Shown piece by piece: positions 51,043-59,632 of a stretch of 64,000 bases of DNA. The notes beneath the pieces were generated by a model. The model was not told the origin of the DNA, did not search any database, and saw only the letters and a list, made by a program, of their open reading frames with translations. Both the position numbers and the translations under genes were made by a program. This stretch comes from Streptomyces sp. NBC_01750. Its GTDB lineage: Bacteria; Actinomycetota; Actinomycetes; Streptomycetales; Streptomycetaceae. Where the stretch lies: assembly GCF_035918095.1 (NCBI RefSeq), contig NZ_CP109137.1, positions 7,008,001-7,072,000 on the forward strand, read 5' to 3'. Numbering within the stretch: the stretch's first letter is position 1; each line of letters begins with the position of its first letter.

Positions 51043-52785
51043 ATGGCCAAGCAGAACGTGGCGGAGCAGTTCGTCGACGTCCTCGTCCGCGCCGGTGTCC
51101 AGCGGCTGTACGGGGTCGTCGGCGACAGTCTCAACCCCATCGTCGACGCCATCCGCCGCAACTCCGCCATCGACTGGATCCAGGTCAGGCACGAGGAGGT
51201 CGCCGCCTTCGCGGCCGGCGCCGAGGCCCAGATCACCGGAAAGCTCGCCGCCTGCGCCGGCTCCTGCGGACCCGGTAACCTCCACCTCATCAACGGTCTG
51301 TACGACGCCCAGCGCTCGATGGCGCCCGTACTGGCCCTCGCCTCGCACATTCCCTCCAGCGAGATCGGCCTCGGCTACTTCCAGGAGACCCATCCCGACC
51401 AGCTGTTCCGCGAGTGCAGCCACTACAACGAGATGATCTCCAGCCCGCAGCAGATGCCGCGACTCCTGCAGACCGCGATCCAGCACGCGATCGGCCGGAG
51501 CGGTGTCAGCGTCGTTTCGCTCCCGGGCGACATCGCATCGCACCCAGCCCCGGAGAAGTCGATCGAGCACGCACTGGTCGTCTCACGCCCCACCGTACGG
51601 CCGGGGGACACGGAGATCGACAAGCTGGTGCAGATGATCGACGAGGCGGAGCGGGTCACGCTCTTCTGCGGCAGCGGTACGGCGGGCGCGCATGCCGAGG
51701 TCATGCAGTTCGCGGAGCGCATCAAGTCCCCGGTCGGACACGCGCTGCGCGGCAAGGAGTGGATTCAGTACGACAACCCGTACGACGTCGGTATGAGCGG
51801 ACTGCTCGGCTACGGCGCCGCCTACGAGGCCACCCACGAGTGCGATCTGCTGATCCTGCTCGGCACGGACTTCCCGTACAACGCCTTCCTGCCCGACGAC
51901 GTGAAGATCGTCCAGGTCGATGTCAGGCCCGAACACCTCGGCCGCCGCTCCAAGCTGGACCTGGCCGTCTGGGGCGACGTGCGCGAGACGCTGCGCTGTC
52001 TGACGCCACGCGTGCGCCCCAAGACGGACCGCAGATTCCTCGACAAGATGCTGAAGAAGCACGCCGACGCGCTCGAGGGCGTGATCAAGGCGTACACCCG
52101 CAAGGTGGAGAAGCACGTCCCGATCCATCCCGAGTACGTCGCCTCCGTACTGGACGAACTCGCCGACGAGGACGCGGTGTTCACCGTGGACACGGGCATG
52201 TGCAATGTGTGGGCGGCTCGCTACATCTCGCCCAACGGCCGCCGCAGGATCATCGGTTCGTTCAGCCATGGCTCGATGGCGAATGCCCTGCCGCAGGCGA
52301 TCGGCGCCCAGTTCATCGACCGGAACCGCCAGGTCGTCTCGATGTCCGGGGACGGCGGTTTCACCATGCTGATGGGCGACTTCCTCACCCTCGTCCAGTA
52401 CGACCTGCCGGTGAAGATCGTCCTGTTCAACAACTCCTCTCTGGGAATGGTGGAGCTGGAGATGCTGGTGTCGGGACTTCCGTCGTACGGAACCACCAAC
52501 CGCAACCCCGACTTCGCGGCGATCGCGCGGGCGGCGGGGGCATATGGCGTACGGGTGGAGAAGCCGAAGCAACTCGCGGGCGCGCTCAAGGACGCATTCC
52601 GTCACAAGGGCCCGGCGCTCGTGGATGTGGTCACCGACCCGAACGCGCTCTCCATCCCGCCGAAGATCAGCGCCGAGATGGTGACCGGCTTCGCGCTCTC
52701 CGCCAGCAAGATGGTGCTGGACGGTGGCGTGGGCCGAATGGTCCAGATGGCGCGCTCGAATCTGCGTAACGTGCCGAGGCCCTGA
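51043..52785 (+). CDS. poxB: ThDP-dependent pyruvate dehydrogenase (pyruvate oxidase)
   Basis: Thiamine-diphosphate enzyme of 580 aa of the PoxB family, converting pyruvate to acetate and CO2. The catalytic glutamate lies in VRHEEVAAFAAGAEAQ, and the ThDP/Mg motif runs from SGDGGFTMLMGDF to VLFNNSSLGMVE. The ATG at 51043 starts the conserved AKQNVAEQFVDVL; the open frame from 50998 adds 15 non-conserved residues. It ends with a lipid-binding-like C-terminal helix (MVLDGGVGRMVQMARSN). Confidence 0.93.
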   Translation: MAKQNVAEQFVDVLVRAGVQRLYGVVGDSLNPIVDAIRRNSAIDWIQVRHEEVAAFAAGAEAQITGKLAACAGSCGPGNLHLINGLYDAQRSMAPVLALASHIPSSEIGLGYFQETHPDQLFRECSHYNEMISSPQQMPRLLQTAIQHAIGRSGVSVVSLPGDIASHPAPEKSIEHALVVSRPTVRPGDTEIDKLVQMIDEAERVTLFCGSGTAGAHAEVMQFAERIKSPVGHALRGKEWIQYDNPYDVGMSGLLGYGAAYEATHECDLLILLGTDFPYNAFLPDDVKIVQVDVRPEHLGRRSKLDLAVWGDVRETLRCLTPRVRPKTDRRFLDKMLKKHADALEGVIKAYTRKVEKHVPIHPEYVASVLDELADEDAVFTVDTGMCNVWAARYISPNGRRRIIGSFSHGSMANALPQAIGAQFIDRNRQVVSMSGDGGFTMLMGDFLTLVQYDLPVKIVLFNNSSLGMVELEMLVSGLPSYGTTNRNPDFAAIARAAGAYGVRVEKPKQLAGALKDAFRHKGPALVDVVTDPNALSIPPKISAEMVTGFALSASKMVLDGGVGRMVQMARSNLRNVPRP

Positions 52786-52928
52786 TTCCCGTGACGGCTT
52801 CCTCTCGGCGACTCCTGTTTGGTTGAGGAATGGACATGAGTGGCATTCCCCGCGTGGGGCATGCATCTCGTGAACATGCTCGGCAGAAGGGGTAGTTACG
52901 AGGAAACCGGAGAAAGGGTCGCTTCGAC

Positions 52929-53402
52929 GTGTGGGTGGGGATGATGACTGGGCGTCAGGGAGGGGCCGGACCTGCTGCGAGCGGGCACGGCCGGGAACCT
53001 GGGGCGGAAGGAGAACCGGAGAGCCGGCTGCACCGCCGATTAGGGTGCGCGGATCTTGCGTCCGTTCCGGAAGTACGATGTGCGCTGCGGGACTTGCTGC
53101 GGCACTGGGGGAAGCCGGACGCGGCAGATGTGGCGGAGCTGCTCGCGAGCGAGCTGGTGACCAATGCGCTGATCCACACCGATCACGGAGCGGTGGTCAC
53201 AGCCACCGTCGCCGCTTCCACACTCCGTGTGGAGGTGCGGGATTTCATGGCCGGACTGCCTGTGCAGCCTGTCCCGGCAGGTCGACTCGGTACGAACGGC
53301 AGGGGACTCGTGCTGGTGCAGAGTCTCGCGGACGCGTGGGGTGTACGGACCCACGGCGTGGGCAAGGTCGTCTGGTTCGAGCTGCACGGAGGGCCGGCCT
53401 GA
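52929..53402 (+). CDS. ATP-binding regulatory protein (RsbW-like histidine-kinase fold)
   Basis: GHKL ATPase-domain protein of 157 aa, of the anti-sigma/regulatory type abundant in Streptomyces. The N-box is LLASELVTNALIHTDHG and the G-box region GRGLVLVQSLADAWGVR. Its C-terminal VWFELHGG is typical. It probably binds or phosphorylates an anti-sigma antagonist. Start uncertain: GTG 52929 or an ATG at 52941/52944. Confidence 0.85.
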   Translation: MWVGMMTGRQGGAGPAASGHGREPGAEGEPESRLHRRLGCADLASVPEVRCALRDLLRHWGKPDAADVAELLASELVTNALIHTDHGAVVTATVAASTLRVEVRDFMAGLPVQPVPAGRLGTNGRGLVLVQSLADAWGVRTHGVGKVVWFELHGGPA

Positions 53403-53503
53403 CGGACGCAGACCGGCCCCTGTGACGGTGGATGCACACGCACGCTGTACTCGCCCGGGTGCTCGCCACTCTCGCCCGAGAGCCCCGGCACCCAGCCGGG
53501 AAG

Positions 53504-54592
53504 TCAGCCGAATTGCCGCTCGAGATCCGTGAGTTTGCGCTCCAGGGAGTCGAGACGTGGCAGCGTCTGGGTATCGTCCTCGGCGGTGAGGTCCACGGTG
53601 CGCGGCTCAGCGCCAATGGATCCCTTCACGGCCTGAAGCGAGAGCCGGGAGCGAAGCGGCAGTTGTCCCGGCTCCGCTATGGCGGGCTCCGGGCCGGACC
53701 CGACAGCTCCGACCGTCTGCGCGCTGCCCGCCCCGGAATTGCCCGAGCCGGCGGAGGCGAGGGCCGGAAGCTCCGTCCGACGCGCGTCGTGTCCGCGCCC
53801 CCACGCCCGGTGCTGCCGGTTGAGCGCCCTGATCTGCGCCCGCTCCAGCTTCTCCCGGTCCCGCCTGCGAAGGCGGTTCTGTTCTTTCTCCCGCCGGTCC
53901 TCGCGCACCTCGTCGACCGCCTCGTCCAGCGTGCGCACGCCTTCCAGCAGCATCAGCGACCAGGCGCCGAAGGTCTCCCGGGGCGCCCTCAGCCACCGTA
54001 CGATCCGGATCTGCGGCAGCGGCCGGGGCACGAGGCCCTGCTCGCGCAGCGCGGCCCTGCGGGTCTGCTTCAGCGCACGGTCGAAAAGGACCGCCGCGGA
54101 GAGTGACATGCCCGCGAAGAACTGCGGGGCGCCCGCGTGGTCCATTCCGCGTGGCGCATGTACCCAGTTGAACCAGGCGGCCGCGCCCGCGAAAGTCCAC
54201 ACCAGCAGTCGCGAGCCGAGCGCGGCGTCACCGTGGCTGGCCTCACGAACCGCGAGCACCGAGCAGAACATGGCCGCGCCGTCGAGGCCGAAGGGGACCA
54301 GATACTCCCAGCCTCCGTAGAGGCTGAGATTCTGCCGGCCGAAGCCGACCAGGCCGTGGAAGGAGAGCGCGGCGGCAACCGCCGCACAGCAGAAGAGGAG
54401 CACATAGGAAGCCGTGCCGTAGACCGCCTCCTTGCGTCTGCGACGCTCCTCGCTGCGCTCCCAGCTGTCCTCGGACGCGGCCTTGCCGCCGGCGCGCTTG
54501 CCGCGCGCGACCACTGCCACCGCGACCAGGACTCCCACGAGCATCACGCCGCCGGGTAGCAGCCAGTCCAGCGATATGTCGGTCAGTCTCAT
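53504..54592 (-). CDS. DUF2637-family membrane protein
   Basis: Protein of 362 aa with four to five membrane segments in the first 170 residues (including FHGLVGFGRQNLSLYGGWEY and FGLDGAAMFCSVLAVREASH, typical of DUF2637), then a charged helical region (DEVREDRREKEQNRLRRRDR) and a C-terminal coiled-coil-like segment. Relatives occur in actinobacterial chromosomes and conjugative plasmids; function unknown. The ATG at 54592 has AAGGGA upstream; another lies at 54607. Confidence 0.78.
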   Translation of the reverse strand: MRLTDISLDWLLPGGVMLVGVLVAVAVVARGKRAGGKAASEDSWERSEERRRRKEAVYGTASYVLLFCCAAVAAALSFHGLVGFGRQNLSLYGGWEYLVPFGLDGAAMFCSVLAVREASHGDAALGSRLLVWTFAGAAAWFNWVHAPRGMDHAGAPQFFAGMSLSAAVLFDRALKQTRRAALREQGLVPRPLPQIRIVRWLRAPRETFGAWSLMLLEGVRTLDEAVDEVREDRREKEQNRLRRRDREKLERAQIRALNRQHRAWGRGHDARRTELPALASAGSGNSGAGSAQTVGAVGSGPEPAIAEPGQLPLRSRLSLQAVKGSIGAEPRTVDLTAEDDTQTLPRLDSLERKLTDLERQFG

Positions 54593-54623
54593 GTGCGGTG
54601 TCCCTTGCATCGCGATAGGTCCA

Positions 54624-54645
54624 TTCGGCCGCCATATTGGCCGAA
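54624..54645. repeat. 7-bp inverted repeat upstream of the DUF2637 gene
   Basis: TTCGGCC at 54624-54630 pairs with GGCCGAA at 54639-54645 across an 8-base AT-richer centre. Its position 32 bases before the DUF2637 start suits an operator or promoter element. Confidence 0.45.
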
Positions 54646-54803
54646 GTGCCCGCGCGCCCAAGGGGTTTCGCGGCAAGTCGACGCCAACGGGCTTGCGTGG
54701 CACACGGATAGGTGCGATCCGGTCGAACTACCGTACGGGTGAAGGGGGTTGAGTTCGATTTATGCCAGGCGGAAGCACGGCGTGGAACCCGGCGCCCGGA
54801 CAC

Positions 54804-55649
54804 TCAGGCGCTCGGCTGAAGCCTTCCCACGCGGTCGGCGTCGCACGTACGCGGACAGGTGACGCAGGTGTCCTCGGGCCGGAGTGTGTAGAAGAGGCAG
54901 CAGCTGGCCCGGTCACGGGTCGGCAGCTGCTCGCCGTTCGGCCCGGTGAGCTCGCGGAATCCGGCGGTGCCGACGTACGGCTTGGTGGCGCCCGGCAGCA
55001 GCTGCTCGAGCTCCAGCACGGCCCGCCGCTCCTCACCGAGCAGATGCGCGATGTACCAGAGGCCCTCGGCGATCTCGTCGGTCGCCATGCCCCACAGCGC
55101 ACGCCTGCCGCGCCGCATCCGCGGCCCGAAGCCGTCCAGGACGGGCCCGATGTGCTCGGCGACGGCGGAGCGCACCTCGGCGCGCAGCGCCTCCTCGTCC
55201 GGTACGACACGGGCGCCGGGCAACCGGGCGGCCGGATCGTCCGCCAGGCAGGCGAATTCCCTCACTCGTACCGTCATCCGGCCGGGCATGCGCTGAAAGG
55301 CGACATCGTCGACGGGCACCCGCGGCACCCGGCGGTGCAGAAACCAGGGCACCGTGATCAGCAGGCAAGCCGGCCAGGCGTAACGGTGCAGACCGAAGCC
55401 GGCGATCACATCGGGGCGGGCCCGCTGTCCGTAGTCCCGCAGGACCTGTGCGTCGTCCCAGGCGAGAAAGCCGTCGAGCGCGGGCCCGCCGGCCGCGAGC
55501 TCGCCCGCGCCCACCCAGCCTTCGCCGGCCGGCGCCTGCTCGCCGTCCATGAGCTCCCGTACGCGCAGCCCGGGGAAGACCTCGGCCAGACGCGCGTACG
55601 CGTCCTCGACGGGCGAGGTGAGGGCGGGCAGCAGAGCGGGAACGGTCAT
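54804..55649 (-). CDS. FhuF-like ferric-siderophore reductase, 2Fe-2S protein
   Basis: Protein of 281 aa. Its C-terminus carries the 2Fe-2S cysteine pattern of FhuF-type reductases (ASCCLFYTLRPEDTCVTCPR), with Cys-Cys, ten residues, then Cys-x2-Cys. It should release iron from imported siderophores in the cytoplasm. An iron box at 55678-55696 lies just upstream, so DmdR/IdeR repression is expected. The start may be ATG 55649 or GTG 55661. Confidence 0.85.
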   Translation of the reverse strand: MTVPALLPALTSPVEDAYARLAEVFPGLRVRELMDGEQAPAGEGWVGAGELAAGGPALDGFLAWDDAQVLRDYGQRARPDVIAGFGLHRYAWPACLLITVPWFLHRRVPRVPVDDVAFQRMPGRMTVRVREFACLADDPAARLPGARVVPDEEALRAEVRSAVAEHIGPVLDGFGPRMRRGRRALWGMATDEIAEGLWYIAHLLGEERRAVLELEQLLPGATKPYVGTAGFRELTGPNGEQLPTRDRASCCLFYTLRPEDTCVTCPRTCDADRVGRLQPSA

Positions 55650-55677
55650 GCAGGAGACCACCGAATCGCGATCGTTT

Positions 55678-55696
55678 GCAGGTTAGCCTTACCTTA
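55678..55696. promoter_or_regulatory. Iron box (DmdR/IdeR operator)
   Basis: GCAGGTTAGCCTTACCTTA matches 15 of 19 positions of the consensus TTAGGTTAGGCTAACCTAA family (with the C-centred variant) and lies 29 bases upstream of the FhuF-like start. It should bind the iron-dependent repressor. Confidence 0.8.
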
Positions 55697-55798
55697 CCCG
55701 ACGCGATCGATGTTTGAACTGTGACCCCGTCCGCCTATCGTGCTCAAGGGCCCCGCACTCGCGCGCCGGGCCCGGCACCCGGCCGGAGGAGGACTCGA

Positions 55799-56632
55799 GT
55801 GGAGCAGGCCCGAGCGCGCGATGCCGCAGCGCCGCAGCCTTACGCGTCCGCGTCCGCGCCCGTCCCCGGACAGGCTGGTCCTGGCGACCGTACGGGCCCG
55901 GGGCGGCCGCGTGTACCGGACGAGGCCCGCCTGCCTGAACAGGCCCGCATGCCGGAACAGGCCCGAGGCGAGCACACCCACAGCGAGCCGCCCGGCCTCG
56001 CGCCTCGCCCGGTCCAGCGCCACTCGGTACGCGGCCAGATCCTCGAAGCGCTGAGGGCAGCTCTCGTCGACGGCGAGCTGATCCCCGGCGAGGTCTACTC
56101 GGCCCCCGTACTGGGGGAGCGCTTCGGCGTCTCGGCGACCCCCGTGCGCGAGGCGATGCAGCAGTTGGCGACCGAAGGCGCGGTCGAGGTCATCCCGAAC
56201 CGCGGCTTCCGCGTCACGCGACGCAGTCCCCGCGAGCTGGCCGAGCTGGCCGAGGTCCGCGCCCTCATCGAGATCCCGGTCGTGCTGCGCCTGGCCCGAA
56301 CGGTCCCGGCCGCCGGCTGGGCGGCGCTGCGCCCGCTGGCCGACGCGACGGCAGCGGCGGCGGCGAGGGGCGACCGCGCGGCGTACGCGGAGACGGACCG
56401 CGCCTTCCACCGCGCGGTGCTCGCCCTTTCCGGCAATCAGCAGCTGGTGATGGTCGCGGACGACCTCCACCGCCGCTCCCAGTGGCCCCTGGCGAGCGCA
56501 CCGGTCACCCGCAGGGCGGACCTGGTCGCGGACGCGGCGGAGCACATGGCCCTGCTGGAGGCCTTGGTGGCGCAGGACCTCCGGGTGGTGCAGTCGCTGG
56601 TGCGGGAGCACTTCACGGGCGCCGAGGGCTGA
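55799..56632 (+). CDS. GntR-family (FadR/FCD type) transcriptional regulator
   Basis: Regulator of 277 aa. A poorly conserved, Pro/Ala-rich N-terminal tail precedes the winged helix (ALVDGELIPGEVYSAPVLGE, FGVSATPVREAMQQLATEGA) and an FCD ligand-binding helical domain (LAELAEVRALIEIPVVLRLA, TDRAFHRAVLALSGNQQLV). The GTG at 55799 has GGAGGAGG 6 bases upstream, better than the GTG at 55721. It is divergent from the iron-regulated FhuF-like gene; its ligand is unknown. Confidence 0.87.
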   Translation: MEQARARDAAAPQPYASASAPVPGQAGPGDRTGPGRPRVPDEARLPEQARMPEQARGEHTHSEPPGLAPRPVQRHSVRGQILEALRAALVDGELIPGEVYSAPVLGERFGVSATPVREAMQQLATEGAVEVIPNRGFRVTRRSPRELAELAEVRALIEIPVVLRLARTVPAAGWAALRPLADATAAAAARGDRAAYAETDRAFHRAVLALSGNQQLVMVADDLHRRSQWPLASAPVTRRADLVADAAEHMALLEALVAQDLRVVQSLVREHFTGAEG

Positions 56633-56752
56633 CGGCTTGGCTTGGGGCAGCCCCTCAAACTTCGCTGTGCTCAAGATCCACTGTCACAGGAAATTCCGGA
56701 AGCGGCGCCTGTGGGTGCTCGGGGGCTGTGGGCTTTGCCGTCCGGTTACGGG

Positions 56753-56796
56753 AGTTGCCCCCTCAGGCCAGTCCGTCGGATGCGCAAGGGGCAACT
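56753..56796. other. Inverted repeat in a gene-free stretch
   Basis: AGTTGCCCC at 56753-56761 pairs with GGGGCAACT at 56788-56796 across a 26-base loop. It lies in the roughly 300-base gap (56633-56929) after the GntR gene, where I see no gene. It may be a weak terminator or the edge of a lost mobile element. Confidence 0.4.
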
Positions 56797-56929
56797 TGTC
56801 CGGAGCGGCGTGACCGCTCTGGCGCGCCCGTCGGTTTTTGGAGAAGGGTATTTTGCGTCGTCACCCACGCCGCGACGTCGGAAAGACTCTTCACGGCTCC
56901 GCCTCAGCCGACCAGCTCACCAGAGCGGC

Positions 56930-57022
56930 CGCACGGCGATCGGGGACATCCCGCCCCACGAGTACGAGACCAACTACTACGCTCAACTCCAGCCCCAACC
57001 GGCGGCTGGAGTCAACGCATAG
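56930..57022 (+). pseudogene. C-terminal remnant of an IS3-type transposase
   Basis: Reading to the stop at 57020-57022 gives AIGDIPPHEYETNYYAQ followed by LQPQPAAGVNA, the typical end of IS3-family OrfB transposases of Streptomyces. The sequence before it does not continue the transposase, so only the last 30 or so codons survive. Confidence 0.7.
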
Positions 57023-57029
57023 AGCCTCC

Positions 57030-57134
57030 AGGGAGCTGAGGGAACGCGGTGTGGTGCTCACTGGCCGCCGGACCCTGGTGATCATGCGGCCCAAGGTGCT
57101 GCGCCGGATCGCACGGGCGGAGGGAACAGAGTGA
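57030..57134 (+). pseudogene. C-terminal remnant of a Crp/Fnr-like regulator
   Basis: The frame ending at 57134 encodes SRELRERGVVLTGRRTLVIM followed by RPKVLRRIARAEGTE, which resembles the end of the winged helix of Crp/Fnr proteins. The cyclic-nucleotide-binding domain and the rest of the helix-turn-helix are missing. It abuts the transposase remnant, which probably marks the deletion. Confidence 0.45.
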
Positions 57135-57291
57135 CGCATGCGCGCTGCGGGCCATCTGTGCACACGGTCACAGTTCGAATGAGTCGTGCGTCCTCGCATC
57201 CCTGCCTCCAGCCGCGCCACCCTTCTGATCCAACCGGGCACCATTGCGTCAGCAGCGACCGAGCGCCATCGAGAGCCACCGAAAGGCGACC

Positions 57292-58008
57292 ATGACCGAC
57301 CCCGTGAGCCGGACGATCCTCCTGCTCGACATCGAGAAGTACAGCGATCGTGACGACGTCGAGCAGGCGTATCTGCGGCGCGTGCTCTATGACATCGCCG
57401 ACCGTGCCCTGGAACACGCCGGTATCGAGGAAACACTGCGGATACGGGCCGACCGGGGCGACTCCGTCATGGAGCTGATCGACGCCAACGCGTCCGTGAC
57501 GGCTCTGCTCCGCGCCCTGCTCTCCGAAGTTCCGGCCCAACTGCACGGATACAACCGGCTGGCGTCCAGCTCGGCGCAGATCCGACTGCGCGGAGTCGTC
57601 GCCACCGGGTACGTCGCCATCGACCAGCACGGCGGGTGGGTGGGCTCCGACCTCAACCATGCCTGCCGCCTCCTGGACGCCCGGTTGCTACGCAAAGCCT
57701 TACGCGAGCGAGCCGACGGCTTCGCGCTGTGCGTGTCGGAAGGCGTCCACACAGGAATCGTGCGCCACGACCACCACGGCATCCCGGCGGCCGACTTCCA
57801 CCAGGTGACCCTGGCCAGCAAGAACGGCCCGCTGCGCGCCTGGCTCCACGGACCCGTACCGCCCGGCGGGGACGACCAAGATGGCCCGAACGCGGAGGAA
57901 ACCCGGGTACCGGGTACTTCGGGAGAACGCACGGTCGCGGTCCGGCACAACGAGGGCATCATCTCCACCGGCGACAGCGCCCGCAACGTCATCCGGCGGC
58001 AGGGCTGA
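57292..58008 (+). CDS. Nucleotide-cyclase-homology protein with C-terminal NEGI-type motif
   Basis: Protein of 238 aa. The N-terminal LLLDIEKYSDRDDVEQAYLR and GDSVMELIDANASVTALL resemble a degenerate class III adenylate/guanylate cyclase homology domain common in Streptomyces. A disordered stretch follows and the protein ends with AVRHNEGIISTGDSARNV. A matching motif (HIRQNEGIVSLGDHAVDM) opens the next gene, which overlaps by TGATG. Paired motifs of this kind suggest contact between the two products (inference). Cyclase activity is unlikely without the full metal motif. Confidence 0.65.
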   Translation: MTDPVSRTILLLDIEKYSDRDDVEQAYLRRVLYDIADRALEHAGIEETLRIRADRGDSVMELIDANASVTALLRALLSEVPAQLHGYNRLASSSAQIRLRGVVATGYVAIDQHGGWVGSDLNHACRLLDARLLRKALRERADGFALCVSEGVHTGIVRHDHHGIPAADFHQVTLASKNGPLRAWLHGPVPPGGDDQDGPNAEETRVPGTSGERTVAVRHNEGIISTGDSARNVIRRQG

Positions 58009-58271
58009 TGCCCGAACCCGTGCACATCCGGCAGAACGAGGGGATCGTCTCCCTCGGCGATCACGCGGTCGACATGCTGTACCGCGCCGAGCGGATGACG
58101 GTCGTTCCCTCCGAACTGCTGCGGCGCCCAGCCGAGGTGCCGCCGGTGGGCGGCGTGATCGGCCGGCCACCGCTCCCGGCGTCACTGTTCGTCGGCCGGG
58201 ACGCCGAACTGGCCGCACTCCACGAGGCTCTCTGCGGCGCCTCTGCCGGACACCGGCATCTCGCTGTGCAG
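58008..58271 (+). pseudogene. N-terminal remnant of an NB-ARC/STAND-type protein
   Basis: Starting at ATG 58008, the frame encodes the NEGI-type motif, then PPVGGVIGRPPLPASLFVGR and DAELAALHEAL, the usual entry to an NB-ARC ATPase with a TPR tail. Before the Walker A loop the sequence switches to an ATPase of another kind, and the frame stops at 58331. The large effector-sensor gene has thus lost all but its first 85 or so codons. Confidence 0.65.
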
Positions 58272-58560
58272 CGGCTGACGCATGGGGGATCCCGTACGAC
58301 ACCGACCTGTCGGACGCCGCCGCCGTCATAGTCGCCGAGCTCGCCGCGAACGCCGTCACCCACGGGCGCTGCCCGGGCGGGACTTCGCCCTGCGGCTGAC
58401 ACTCTCGGCCGACACCCTGCGGATCGAGGTCTCCGACGCCCGCACTGAGAAGCGTCCGCAGGAGGTACCGCCCGGAGGGGAGTCGGGGTGCGGGCTCGTC
58501 CTGGTCGTGGCGCTCGCGGACCGGTGGGGCTTGCACGATCGCGTGCCCCTCGGCAAGACC
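58262..58560 (+). pseudogene. Frameshifted remnant of an RsbW-like ATP-binding protein
   Basis: Two frames joined by a shift near 58370 encode WGIPYDTDLSDAAAVIVAEL, AANAVTHGR and then DFALRLTLSADTLRIEVSDA, SGCGLVLVVALADRWGLHDR and PLGKT, the core of an anti-sigma-type GHKL ATPase. Both ends are missing and it is fused directly to the NB-ARC remnant. Confidence 0.72.
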
Positions 58561-58632
58561 TGCGCGCGGATGTCGGTCTGCTGCATTACTCTGTGCCGCC
58601 GTTGCCGAAGTCCGAACGAACGGGGGCCATTC

Positions 58633-58986
58633 ATGACCGCGGAGTTGCCGGAGTCGTCCATACCCGACGAGGCGTGGGAGGAGTTCCAGCGCGCGAGCGA
58701 AGGGCCGGCACGCCTCGCCGCGCCCAAGGAGCCGTCCGCTCGGGCGCGGATGGTGACCGAGCGGCTGCGGCTCGAGGACGAGGCGGCCGCCCGGCGGCAG
58801 CGCCGTCCGCGCGGGTGGGGGAGGAAGGCGGCGGTGCGCGCTGAGCCCGAGGCGTGGCGGGCCTGGCCGTCCCGGCAGCGGTGGGCGCGCAGGCGCCGGG
58901 CCTGGGGAGTCTTCTGGGTGGTCGTGGTGGTCGTCGTCGTGCTGCTCGTCATGAATCCGGAGAGAACACTGTCCTGGCTGGTGTGA
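58633..58986 (+). CDS. Small tail-anchored membrane protein, hypothetical
   Basis: Protein of 117 aa: an acidic N-terminus (SSIPDEAWEEFQRASEG), a basic middle rich in Arg, and one C-terminal membrane segment dominated by Val (about residues 91-106). Family not recognised. The ATG at 58633 follows CGGGGGCC; the open frame upstream belongs to the ATPase remnant. Codon use and composition fit a real Streptomyces gene. Confidence 0.6.
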   Translation: MTAELPESSIPDEAWEEFQRASEGPARLAAPKEPSARARMVTERLRLEDEAAARRQRRPRGWGRKAAVRAEPEAWRAWPSRQRWARRRRAWGVFWVVVVVVVVLLVMNPERTLSWLV

Positions 58987-58995
58987 GCCGAGTGC

Positions 58996-59508
58996 TCAGG
59001 GGGAGGACTCCAGGCCGGTCAGCAGTGAGGCGATGTCCAGCCCGGTCATGAGGTATCGCTCGAAGGCGAGGTTGTGCAGGGCGTAGGAGGAGCGCCGGCG
59101 CCGGATCAGGTCGATCGCCCCCGCGCCGTCGTGGCCGAGCTCGATCAGCGTCTGGGCCACCACCAGGCCCGATCGGTTGTAGCCGGAGTAACAGCGCACG
59201 AGCACGATCCGCCCGGCGCGTACCGCATCGGCGGCCAGTACCGCCAGGCCGCGGACCCGGTCGATCTGCCCGGAGGTCAGCCAGTCGTCGGGGATGGGGG
59301 AGACATGGTGCTCGACCCCGTCGGGCGGGCCGTGGCCGACGCGGGTGAACAGGCTGATCACCAGGTCGAATTCGCGGTCCACAACAACATCGAGGTGCCG
59401 GTTCCGGTCGTCCTCCCAGACATGGCCGCCCATCCAGAGGCAGGTCGTGATCTCGTCCCAGGGCGATCCGGGATCCGGAACGGGGTGGTCCGTGCGACGT
59501 GCCTTCAC
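58996..59508 (-). CDS. Dual-specificity/protein-tyrosine phosphatase-like protein
   Basis: Phosphatase of 170 aa with the Cys-x5-Arg active-site loop in VRCYSGYNRSGLVVAQ and a WMGGHVWEDD segment typical of actinobacterial dual-specificity phosphatases. It probably removes phosphate from Tyr or Ser/Thr residues. The GTG at 59508 is supported by GGGAGG 5 bases upstream; the open frame from 59532 lacks a site. Confidence 0.85.
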   Translation of the reverse strand: MKARRTDHPVPDPGSPWDEITTCLWMGGHVWEDDRNRHLDVVVDREFDLVISLFTRVGHGPPDGVEHHVSPIPDDWLTSGQIDRVRGLAVLAADAVRAGRIVLVRCYSGYNRSGLVVAQTLIELGHDGAGAIDLIRRRRSSYALHNLAFERYLMTGLDIASLLTGLESSP

Positions 59509-59537
59509 TGAGCCCTCCCTTTGCGGAGACATCCACG

Positions 59538-59632
59538 CTAGGTGACAGAGAAGCCGCCGTCCACGAACAAGGTCTGGCCCGTCATATAGCGTGCAGCGTC
59601 GCTCGCCAGGAAGACCGCCGCTGCCCGATCAG
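59538..59632 (-). pseudogene. C-terminal fragment of a short-chain dehydrogenase
   Basis: Minus-strand translation gives AVFLASDAARYMTGQTLFVD followed by GGFSVT and a stop at 59538-59540, the universal end of classical SDR enzymes. Only about 30 codons remain; upstream sequence belongs to the next gene. Confidence 0.82.
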
